DNA from: Desulfovibrio porci
GTDB lineage: Bacteria; Desulfobacterota; Desulfovibrionia; Desulfovibrionales; Desulfovibrionaceae
DNA: 64,000 nucleotides
Assembly (NCBI RefSeq): GCF_009696265.1
Contig: NZ_VUMH01000008.1
Span: 95,134-159,133 of the forward strand
Direction of reading: 5' to 3'
Shown here: positions 17,470-24,004 of the stretch, one piece after another
Layout: the number at the start of each line of letters is the position of its first letter
Position numbering within the stretch: the first letter of the stretch is position 1
Program-made: the position numbers and the translations under genes
The notes under the pieces: generated by a model
Database searches by the model: none
The model's input: the letters and a program-made list of their open reading frames with translations, nothing else
What the model was told of the DNA's origin: nothing

Positions 17470-19128
17470 ATGTATTCATTCTGGAAAAGCATCGTTTTGG
17501 TTTTGATGATTCTGGGATGGAGGGCTGAGGCTCAGGCTGTCCCTGTTGATCTTCTGAAAACGGTTGTATCGGCCGATGTGTCCTGTGACGGGGCAGTGGA
17601 TGAAACCGCCATGCTGAAGGCCGTGCAGCGATGGAGCACGGAATGCAATATCGAGTTGTCCACAATCGGCGAGAGACCTGAGGAACAGATTATACGCTCT
17701 TTGCTTGACATGGATGAGATGCCCCTGAGCGCACTTCGGAACTCGGATGTCAAAGAGGAAATAACGGGACTTGTTGAGCCTGTGCTTGAGCGTTGGGCTT
17801 TCGCCAAGGAAGAATTGAGTGCCTCCGACAAAAAAGTTCTGGCCATGCTCGATTCACTGTGCCTCATCCCCGACACAGCGGAAGGGATGGCATTTCTGCG
17901 TTTGAATTATCCCTCGATCTATAAGCGCGTTCACTTCAGCCCGGAGGGCAGGACTTTTGTGGATGTGCTGGTCTCCCAGCCGCTTTGTAACGAGGATCTG
18001 GGCGGTGAGGAGTACGTTATGCTCTGGTCACAGATTCATATGGCTGATTGGGCCGTCCAACTGGAGAAATTCCTGCGTAGTAATGCGAAAAATCCGTATG
18101 CACCTGATGCCGTGAAACGCTATCATGCGATCATCAACCTTATGTTATTCCGGAAGATTCCACCTCGTGACCAGGATGGATTCATGTATGACCGGTGGAA
18201 CTGGTGGAAGCATGAAATGATGGGCTTTATCGTAAAAAAACATCAAGGCACACTGACGGGGCATTTGATCGAGGAGTTTATTGCCAGTGTCGATGCTAAT
18301 GACCAGAAAGAACCTAAAGATCTGAAGCAGCGCCTTGCTTCCAGAATCGATACCGAATTTACGTCGAGCAAGACTGAACATGTGGCGACGGAGCGGAACG
18401 ATGCTGCGAGGGTTCAGTATTATGAGGGCAAAGGAGTCATTAACGACAAGATCCCTGTTTCCATCTGGTTCGACATCAGGGATGGTCTCGTCTCCGGTGA
18501 GATCGTCTATACACGTACGAAAGCCAAGATTCCTATTCGTCTTCTGGGCAGGGAAGAGGATGATGGTTCGTATCGTCTGCATGAGATGTTGCCGAACGGG
18601 GATATCTCCGGCACGATCACTGGCACTCTTGTCAATGGAGTTCTGTCGGGAACATGGCATGGCCGCCCGCGGATCGTTGAGAAAAATGAAGGAGACTATG
18701 AATATAAAGACGGCAAGAAATTTACCATCAAGGTCAGCGTTGTTGAAAGAACACATGCTCCCTACAATTGGTCATTTGACGTGGAAAAAGCTTCTGGGAC
18801 ATACGCATACAGCCTTGGGGATAATTGCGATGACGGCACTGTTGTCTTGCAGGTTAGTAATGACGGGACCGTCCGCTATCGCCTTATAGGACTTACTGGA
18901 GCACCATCCTACAGGATGGCCTGTTTTCCAGAGGATGCATTGTCCGGTGAGATCGCAGTGGCCAATTTACATGGTAACAGGATCCTCATTGAAGAAGACG
19001 AGACTTGTGCCATAGAGATATTGCTGTATAATGATTTCCTTGTTTCTAGGTATGTCGATGGTAAAGACTGCCGGTACCGTGTAGGGAACGGGGCAACTGC
19101 GGAGGGATTATTTCTTAAAAAACGCTGA
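17470..19128 (+). CDS. large exported protein C (intact copy), unknown function
   Basis: 552 residues with a signal peptide (FWKSIVLVLMILGWRAEAQA). A strong GGGAGG site precedes the ATG. The N-terminal half is helical. The C-terminal half is beta-rich with repeated short strands (NGDISGTITGTLVNGVLSGT; GTYAYSLGDNCDDGTVVLQV; YNDFLVSRYVDGKDCRYRVG), which suggests a lipocalin-like or beta-sandwich domain. I recognise no family. It is the third gene of the duplicated exported set and the only full copy of C. The set follows the solute-binding/LuxR pair on the same strand and may be its target. Confidence 0.75.
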   Translation: MYSFWKSIVLVLMILGWRAEAQAVPVDLLKTVVSADVSCDGAVDETAMLKAVQRWSTECNIELSTIGERPEEQIIRSLLDMDEMPLSALRNSDVKEEITGLVEPVLERWAFAKEELSASDKKVLAMLDSLCLIPDTAEGMAFLRLNYPSIYKRVHFSPEGRTFVDVLVSQPLCNEDLGGEEYVMLWSQIHMADWAVQLEKFLRSNAKNPYAPDAVKRYHAIINLMLFRKIPPRDQDGFMYDRWNWWKHEMMGFIVKKHQGTLTGHLIEEFIASVDANDQKEPKDLKQRLASRIDTEFTSSKTEHVATERNDAARVQYYEGKGVINDKIPVSIWFDIRDGLVSGEIVYTRTKAKIPIRLLGREEDDGSYRLHEMLPNGDISGTITGTLVNGVLSGTWHGRPRIVEKNEGDYEYKDGKKFTIKVSVVERTHAPYNWSFDVEKASGTYAYSLGDNCDDGTVVLQVSNDGTVRYRLIGLTGAPSYRMACFPEDALSGEIAVANLHGNRILIEEDETCAIEILLYNDFLVSRYVDGKDCRYRVGNGATAEGLFLKKR

Positions 19129-19291
19129 TGCCAGCGGGTGGCGATATAGAAGTTCGCGTCGCCATTGGGCTTATGCTGAGGAAGGGTCTTCAGGATAGCG
19201 TGGTCAGGAAGATGGTCGAAGCATCAAGGCGCGATGTCGTCCCCACATCGCATACGGCCTGCTCTGAACCTCTCTGCCCAGTTCTTTTTTG

Positions 19292-20050
19292 GAGAGTATT
19301 GCTAAAAGAATGATAAAATATCTTCTCTTTGCCCGTTCACATGAAATCTGGCAAAGAGAGATATTGTGAGATCAACCATTCGCAAGGACCTTGAAACCAC
19401 CTGAGATTTACGTTTGAAACGGGCAAACCAGTGTCTTTGGCGGGCATTATTTCGTTCAATTCGCACGGTTCCCCGTTTTCCTTGAATGAGGTCGTCCTCG
19501 GGTATTTCCCGTGGATATACTTTCCAGTTGTCGGTACAGAAGAACCAGACAGACCAACGGCGAAGCCTTGCCATCAATCTTGCAAGAGTGCTTTGGTCAC
19601 GATTGCTACATTCTCAGTCAATGAGTTGACCGGTATCGCGACAATAAGCTTTCCAGAGCCATAGTTTGTTTTTTTTGAATGCAAATAGTGCCACATCTCA
19701 TCAAGTTCTATGATGACAGCTTCCCCAGGAGAAGGCTTTTCATAAGTTTTTTCAGCGAAATCCCGGACCCAACGCATGACGGTCGATGTTGCAACTCCAT
19801 AAATACGTGCTATGGCATTAAACGAAAGGCCCAAAGTATAAAGCAGGATGGCCATTGCCTTTTCCGTTGCCGGTCGTCCTCTGGGAGTGTCACGGGTAAA
19901 TTGAAAACCGCAGTCTTTGCAGCGAAATCTCTGACGCTCCAAGTGTCTTCCATTCTTCATAATCCGCTCTGACGCACATTTTGGACAGTATTGCATAAAG
20001 AACTCCTTAACTGGAGTATGTCATTATAACATTCTTTATGCAATACTCTC
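19292..20050 (-). mobile_element. IS1-family insertion sequence with 8-bp target duplication
   Basis: 759 bp flanked by an exact 8-bp direct repeat, CTTTTTTG, at 19284-19291 and 20051-20058. The terminal inverted repeats start GAGAGTATTGC at both ends and continue with AAAGAATG after a two-base difference. Size, target duplication length and transposase all fit the IS1 family. It sits between the two copies of the exported-protein cluster. Confidence 0.9.
19302..19996 (-). pseudogene. IS1-family transposase, disrupted
   Basis: The first frame (19996 to 19574) has the zinc-finger start (YCPKCASERIMKNGRHLERQ, RFRCKDCGFQF), the helix-turn-helix region (GLSFNAIARIYGVATSTVMR) and IELDEMWHYLHSKK. 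At a run of eight A's near 19665 it leaves the expected frame. The correct continuation (KNKLWLWKAY, RDTGQLID) is one frame back and then meets TGA where family members have Trp. The C-terminal part resumes as 19577-19302 (WSVWFFCTDNWKVYPREIPE, ARQRHWFARFKRKSQVVSRS). The shift could be programmed, but the stop makes inactivation likely. Confidence 0.82.
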
Positions 20051-20058
20051 CTTTTTTG

Positions 20059-20348
20059 CAAGGGAGTGTCTAAGGTTCGGTCTTTCAGCAGTGAAACGTC
20101 CCATGCGTCCTGTCCACTAACAAAGAAGGCGCTCCCCGTGAGGAGCACTTTTTGTTCAGGCTGAACTTCGTTGGTATTTGGGATGCCTGTGCTCATCATG
20201 AGCGTATGAGGCGTCCCGACGTTCCGTCAGGGGGGGCAGCAGGCGGTCAAGTTCCTGTGAGGTTCCTCAGGGTGGGGAATTTGACGAAGTGTTCGCTGCC
20301 GTCCCATCCTTCTTCCTTGAACTTTTCTCCGAGCTCCTGCCCGTCACG
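20059..20348. other. non-coding spacer between IS1 and cluster copy 2
   Basis: About 290 bases with a terminator-like hairpin (20131-20153) but no credible reading frame. Short frames here have no ribosome site and no protein-like composition. It is probably decayed DNA that once held the body of a second LuxR gene, because only that gene's tail is recognisable immediately to the right. Confidence 0.4.
20131..20153 (+). terminator. rho-independent terminator-like hairpin
   Basis: GCTCC and GGAGC pair across a 6-base loop and are followed by ACTTTTT. It reads as a terminator on the plus strand. It lies downstream of the IS1 element in non-coding DNA, so it probably served the gene C transcript of copy 1 before the insertion. 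Confidence 0.5.
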
Positions 20349-20395
20349 AGATGAGGGTCTATACCCAGATGATGGCGGGCAGGCGGCAAGACTGG
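20349..20395 (+). pseudogene. remnant tail of a second LuxR-type regulator gene
   Basis: Reads MRVYTQMMAGRRQD in the frame matching the end of the intact regulator (MMVYVQMMTGKQKN, 15692-15738). The downstream spacer also matches. Nothing of the sensor or helix-turn-helix is recognisable upstream. The remnant shows that the duplication once included at least the end of the regulator gene. Confidence 0.6.
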
Positions 20396-20586
20396 ACGTC
20401 CCGAAGCACTGCGGTAGAATCCTGAAAGCAGAAGAAGGACGTCAGAAGCCCGCTTCATCTTCATGATGATTCCACTTTCCTTAGATGTTTTGTCCCTTTC
20501 TCATCACAAGGATGATGCATAGCCGCCCCCTTTCAGGGTAAACTTGCTACTAACTGGTAGTATATTTAATGCCTGAGGAGGGAACC

Positions 20587-21384
20587 ATGAAAGACATACG
20601 CACACGCCTGTTGTTGTCCGCAGCGTGTTTTTTCCTGTGTCTGAGCATCGCAGCTCCGGTTCGTGCTGGCAAAGATGCCATACGCCCCCGACCTCCCCTG
20701 CCGGTCAATTCTGAGAAAGTACGCGAGCTGAACAATGTGGCCAAGTTGATGAGTCGCTCGGACAGGTTGCTTTTGCTGGACAATGTGGTCTCGTTCTGGA
20801 AACTGCGTGTCAGTATCGGCGAGCGGAATCCTAAAGACACGTCACGACCGGAAACCTTCGGTCTGGTGGAAAACGGACAGCTTTCTCCTTCTTTCGTTGC
20901 GCGCACAGCGCTTCAGCTCCTAGTGATGGCCTCAAATGAAGGCATCATGAATTTTCCCGAGGCGTGTGACAATGAAGAGGATAAGCGGAAACTTCTGCGA
21001 CTTTTTAACGGAGTGCCAGAGCAGTACAGGCTTTATGTTCCGTTTGCGAAATTGGAGAGCGTAGCGCAGGAGTGGCTGGGCTGGCCCTTCGACAAGTCCG
21101 CCCTACCTCAGGCCGACTACTTCCTGCGGAAGGAGGAAGGGCTGTTCGTTGATGATGTCCGGCTGTTCGAGTCTTGGCCTCTGTACCATGAGCATGGGGC
21201 TTTTGCCCAGTCGTTTAATCTGTACCCTGAAAATGACACATGGGTCATGGAAGGCGAAGTGCGGGGCCTGTATCAGGCAGAAGGCGATATCTTGCGCGTA
21301 ACCAAGCGGGATACATTCCGCCTGATCGCCAAAAAGACGGGCAGGCATTGGTGCATCCTTTCCCTCGACTTCAACGCACAGTAA
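20587..21384 (+). CDS. exported protein A (intact copy), unknown function
   Basis: 265 residues from the ATG at 20587, 6 bases after GAGGAGGG. The signal peptide is MKDIRTRLLLSAACFFLCLS with cleavage near VRA. The mature protein includes SRSDRLLLLDNVVSFWKLRV, PETFGLVENGQLSPSFVART, KLESVAQEWLGWPFDKSALP and a C-terminal beta-rich domain (NDTWVMEGEVRGLYQAEGDI, KKTGRHWCILSLDFNAQ). I recognise no family. Gene B follows 21 bases later with a similar overall plan, so the two probably form a periplasmic pair. Confidence 0.75.
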   Translation: MKDIRTRLLLSAACFFLCLSIAAPVRAGKDAIRPRPPLPVNSEKVRELNNVAKLMSRSDRLLLLDNVVSFWKLRVSIGERNPKDTSRPETFGLVENGQLSPSFVARTALQLLVMASNEGIMNFPEACDNEEDKRKLLRLFNGVPEQYRLYVPFAKLESVAQEWLGWPFDKSALPQADYFLRKEEGLFVDDVRLFESWPLYHEHGAFAQSFNLYPENDTWVMEGEVRGLYQAEGDILRVTKRDTFRLIAKKTGRHWCILSLDFNAQ

Positions 21385-21405
21385 ATTTCTTCAGCGAGGC
21401 GAATT

Positions 21406-22059
21406 ATGAACAAGGTTTTGCTTTTGATGGTATTGGTGTATCAGCTGCTCTGCCCCCTGCCCACTTTCGCGGAAGGAATACTCCCGTCCCGAGCGGAACA
21501 GTTCGTCATGAAGGATAATTTGCTTGTCCTGTGGAGTATGGGTCTGACAAAGAATGCTCATAAATCCCAGAACGAGCTGTGCCGGGATGCGCTTTTTTTC
21601 CTCATCCTGTCTGAAGGCTCGGTCTGTGGTCTGGATCGTGATGAACATCCTGATTTTTTCCAGGGTATATCTGAAGAATATCAGGGTTATGTGCCGAAGG
21701 ATGGGGTGGAAGAGATTGCCCGAACCATCTTCGGTCAGGAAGTGAGCAGATACGAAGACTTCGAGGGAACCTACTTTGATGGTAACGGTTATTTTATTGA
21801 TTTTTCCGTTCTAAGCGATAAAACGGGCAATGTATGCAACCTGTCCTCGGATGACTTGCTGCCAGGCTATGCCAACGTGGAGATGATAGAGCCCATAGGC
21901 GAAAACCACTGGGAAATGTTTGGCAGTCTTCAGCGTTTCAGAGAGGTTGACGGCGAGGAAATCATATGGAAAGAGGCCAGATTCCACGTCATAGTACATT
22001 ATCAGGACGGACAATTGCAGCTTAAAAGCTTTGAGTTTACGGAACAGGCTATGGGATGA
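21406..22059 (+). CDS. exported protein B (intact copy), unknown function
   Basis: 217 residues with a signal peptide (MNKVLLLMVLVYQLLCPLPT, cleavage near FAEG). The order of motifs echoes protein A: a helical segment (DNLLVLWSMGLTKNAHKSQN), a middle with VPKDGVEEIARTIFGQEVSR, then a beta-rich end (GTYFDGNGYFIDFSVLSDKT, VIVHYQDGQLQLKSFEF). This suggests A and B are distant relatives of one fold: helical bundle plus sheet. No known family. Co-directional with A and once followed by C. Confidence 0.75.
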   Translation: MNKVLLLMVLVYQLLCPLPTFAEGILPSRAEQFVMKDNLLVLWSMGLTKNAHKSQNELCRDALFFLILSEGSVCGLDRDEHPDFFQGISEEYQGYVPKDGVEEIARTIFGQEVSRYEDFEGTYFDGNGYFIDFSVLSDKTGNVCNLSSDDLLPGYANVEMIEPIGENHWEMFGSLQRFREVDGEEIIWKEARFHVIVHYQDGQLQLKSFEFTEQAMG

Positions 22060-22233
22060 AGAGGTTGGATGGGGAGTTTCTCCTATAAAATATTGGCCCT
22101 TGATTAACAGAGAGAATCCAAAATGGAATGAAAAGGTCTGTTCGATATTTTTCCATTATATCTGAAAATGGAAAGAGCAGAAGTATCAGTTGGGGCAATA
22201 TCGTGATCGATTGAATCGAAATAGAGAGAAAGT

Positions 22234-22323
22234 ATGCATTCGGGAAATGCCTTGCTTTTGTTTTGATAATGTTGAGGTGGTGGGCTGTGGCGCGAGCTGT
22301 CCCTGCCGATTTTCCAAAGTTGT
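22234..22323 (+). pseudogene. exported protein gene C, copy 2 (remnant)
   Basis: Begins at ATG 22234 after a spacer like that of copy 1 but frameshifts after ten codons (MHSGNALLLF then stop). The next frame gives RWWAVARAVPADFPKL, matching the signal peptide end and first mature residues of intact gene C. Homology ends at about 22323, where IS5-family DNA starts. Only about 5 percent of the gene remains. Confidence 0.72.
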
Positions 22324-22980
22324 CAGGAGCTTCTTCATGGAAGCAACTCCATAACGCAACCTGAGGGAGCGGATTCCAGAAACAGAAGTGGAGATGCTTT
22401 GTTTGCATAGTTCGTTGCTGGCGTTGACTTACCCATATGTGGATACTCGGAGTATTGTCCTGCCGTGACAGTAAAAGCCAGCAAATTACCGAGAGCATCC
22501 ACCACCGCATGAATTTTGGAAGTAAAGCCGCCACGACTTCGGCCGAGAGCCTGATTGATTCCAGAGGTATGTCGAGCTCCGGCACTATGCTTGTGAGCAT
22601 GAACGTATGTCCCATCAATCATGATGTGGTTCATGTCAGCCTGTAAGGTAAGAAGCTTAAGGATAGCAGTCAGATATCCTCTTTTCTGCCAACGCCTGAA
22701 TCGGGAATATACGGTTTTCCACGAACCATATTTCTCTGGCAAAGCTCGCCATGGAGATCCGGTTCGCAGCATCCAATGTACAGCATTGAGAAAGTTTCTG
22801 ACGTCACCAATCGGTCTCCCTCCACGAGGAGAACCTTCTGTTGGCAGTATGGGCTCAAGCCTGAGCCAGAGGTCTTCAGGGATGTCATAGTAGCACATTT
22901 CCCTGTCGTAACACGATGAAAACCTTACCTAACCTGACTTCCCCCTTTTCATGAAGAGGGTTTGCAGACACACCCTAGGG
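22324..22980 (-). mobile_element. truncated IS5-family element
   Basis: DNA carrying the IS5-family transposase fragment. The right boundary is placed near CACACCCTAGGG (22969-22980) by position; no matching inverted repeat could be found at the left end, so the element has lost that end. It interrupts gene C of copy 2. Confidence 0.55.
22335..22898 (-). pseudogene. IS5-family transposase, C-terminally truncated
   Basis: 187 residues. The N-terminal region is normal (IPEDLWLRLEPILPTEGSPR, AVHWMLRTGSPWRALPEKYG) and the first catalytic Asp is present (HIMIDGTYVHAHKHSAGARH, then ALGRSRGGFTSKIHAVVDA). After FTVTAGQ the match ends and unrelated residues follow. The second Asp (in the ADRGYD-type motif) and the catalytic Glu are missing, so it cannot be active. 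It is a different IS from the one at 11.8 kb. Confidence 0.82.
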
Positions 22981-23089
22981 CCGTTGTAGCAGAAACACCT
23001 GTTTTCCATCATCAGTCAGGTAGCCAATCAGAGGTAAGGCCACGTTGCGTTTGTGATGCTGTCTTCATAAGAAGATAGGTATATTCATA

Positions 23090-23428
23090 TCATATTTTCT
23101 TGTCTGAAGTATCGGGTACGATAAAAGCTGCCTTTTGGGAAGTTTGTTTTTTCGCAGAGATTGCTTCCTGTTTTTGAGTGACGGAAATATTTCCGTTTTC
23201 TGCAAAAAATCGTTTTATGAGATACGCGGGAATGATAATGCCTTCATTCTTGAGCATCTGGCTCAGTTCTCTGGAATTGTAGCCTTTTTCCTTCGCCTTT
23301 TTGAAATCCCGCTCAAGCAGCTCAGCTGCTTCCGGGCGGGTCTTCCTGTTTTCCTTTTCCGGTAAATTCTGAAGCAGTTTTTTTGCCTGTTCTATCTGTT
23401 GAGGACGGATAGTCGCGTTCGAGGACAT
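23090..23428 (-). CDS. TraK/MobC-type relaxosome accessory protein
   Basis: 112 residues, basic and helical (AAELLERDFKKAKEKGYNSR, ELSQMLKNEGIIIPAYLIKR). It resembles the TraK-like protein at 41205-41573 in its plan: an EAAELL/EAVELL helix, a KGYxxRELS motif, then a short tail. It is divergently arranged with the TraJ/TraI genes across the oriT candidate, the arrangement seen in IncP and pTF-FC2-type plasmids where TraK binds and bends oriT. The assignment rests on position and this partial likeness. Confidence 0.65.
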   Translation of the reverse strand: MSSNATIRPQQIEQAKKLLQNLPEKENRKTRPEAAELLERDFKKAKEKGYNSRELSQMLKNEGIIIPAYLIKRFFAENGNISVTQKQEAISAKKQTSQKAAFIVPDTSDKKI

Positions 23429-23518
23429 CGTATTGCTCCTTGAAAGAAGATTTTCGCCATCATACAGGAAATTTTTCTATATATACAATTCGGCCACTGC
23501 ACGAGGCGGGTTCTTCGT

Positions 23519-23559
23519 GGCAGGATGGGGGTTGTGCTACACCACAACCCCATCCTGCC
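23519..23559. other. candidate origin of transfer (oriT1)
   Basis: A near-perfect inverted repeat has arms 23519-23536 and 23543-23559. The left arm starts GGCAGGATGGGG and has one extra G; the 6-base spacer lies at 23537-23542. Each arm contains the IncP-type nick consensus ATCCTG|C, on the plus strand at 23552-23558 and on the minus strand in the left arm. It lies between the divergent TraK-like and TraJ-like genes, the expected place. Which strand is nicked cannot be told because the site is symmetric. Confidence 0.68.
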
Positions 23560-23629
23560 AGAAGGCTGACGCCCTCTGGACTCCCGGAATGCTCGGCGCT
23601 TCGCTTCTCGCAGTCCAAAGGCAAAAGAC

Positions 23630-24004
23630 ATGAAAGACGGAAAGACCGAAGACGGCGGCCGGAGCGCCGCCCGGAAATGGGTGACGATCCGCGTCACCGA
23701 AAGAGAAAAAACGCGCCTCATGGAGCAGGCGGAAATCGCCGGACTGTCCCTGTCGGAATACATGCGGCGACGTTTTTTCGGAGGCAGGCCGCTGGTGGCT
23801 CATGCAGACCTGAGTACCGTTGCGGAACTGAGGCGGATAGGCGGCCTGCTCAAGCACAATTTCGAGACGCTTCGGCAGGCGAAAGCTCCCCCGGATATTC
23901 TGGAACGGCAGGAGGACGCCCTGCGGAATCTGGTCTGGGCCATCCAGAAAATCTCGCTGCGGTGTCATCATGATTGTCAAGAAAATCAGGAATACGAAGG
24001 CTGA
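23630..24004 (+). CDS. TraJ/MobC-family oriT-binding protein
   Basis: 124 residues with the ribbon-helix-helix style start of the mobilization protein C family: KWVTIRVTEREKTRLMEQAE, then IAGLSLSEYMRRRFFGG, then AELRRIGGLLKHNFETLRQA. Such proteins bind the oriT inverted repeat and recruit the relaxase. It begins 71 bases right of the oriT1 repeat and overlaps the relaxase start by 35 bases, a typical traJ-traI overlap. Confidence 0.85.
   Translation: MKDGKTEDGGRSAARKWVTIRVTEREKTRLMEQAEIAGLSLSEYMRRRFFGGRPLVAHADLSTVAELRRIGGLLKHNFETLRQAKAPPDILERQEDALRNLVWAIQKISLRCHHDCQENQEYEG

Larger units (their letters stand above)
15692..17550 (+). repeat. tandem cluster duplication, copy 1
   Basis: The DNA from the last 16 codons of the LuxR gene to the start of gene C recurs in diverged form at 20349-22323. 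Shared parts include the LuxR tail (QMM followed by a GxxQ-like end), the spacer with TCATCACAAGGATGATGC, the segment around the palindrome, gene A, gene B, the B-C spacer and the first 27 codons of gene C. In this copy A and B are broken and C is intact. Confidence 0.85.
20349..22323 (+). repeat. tandem cluster duplication, copy 2
   Basis: Diverged second copy of the unit at 15692-17550. It keeps intact genes A and B, a degenerate version of the 36-bp palindrome, and the B-C spacer. It stops about 90 bases into gene C, where IS5-family sequence begins. The copies are far from identical, with protein similarity only moderate in A and B, so the duplication is old. Confidence 0.83.

Noticed and set aside
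19128..19313. Short plus-strand frame after gene C
   Set aside because: Starts at the overlapping stop of gene C, has no own ribosome site and runs into the IS1 element.
20152..20466. Plus-strand frame of 104 codons
   Set aside because: Composition is not protein-like, and part of it is the LuxR tail remnant in another frame.
22049..22618. Minus-strand frame of 189 codons across the IS5 fragment boundary
   Set aside because: It is in a different frame from the transposase and crosses from cluster copy 2 into the IS; no family likeness.
23519..23559. Interpretation of the inverted repeat as a terminator
   Set aside because: No T run follows on either strand, and the nick consensus plus position between divergent mobilization genes favour oriT.
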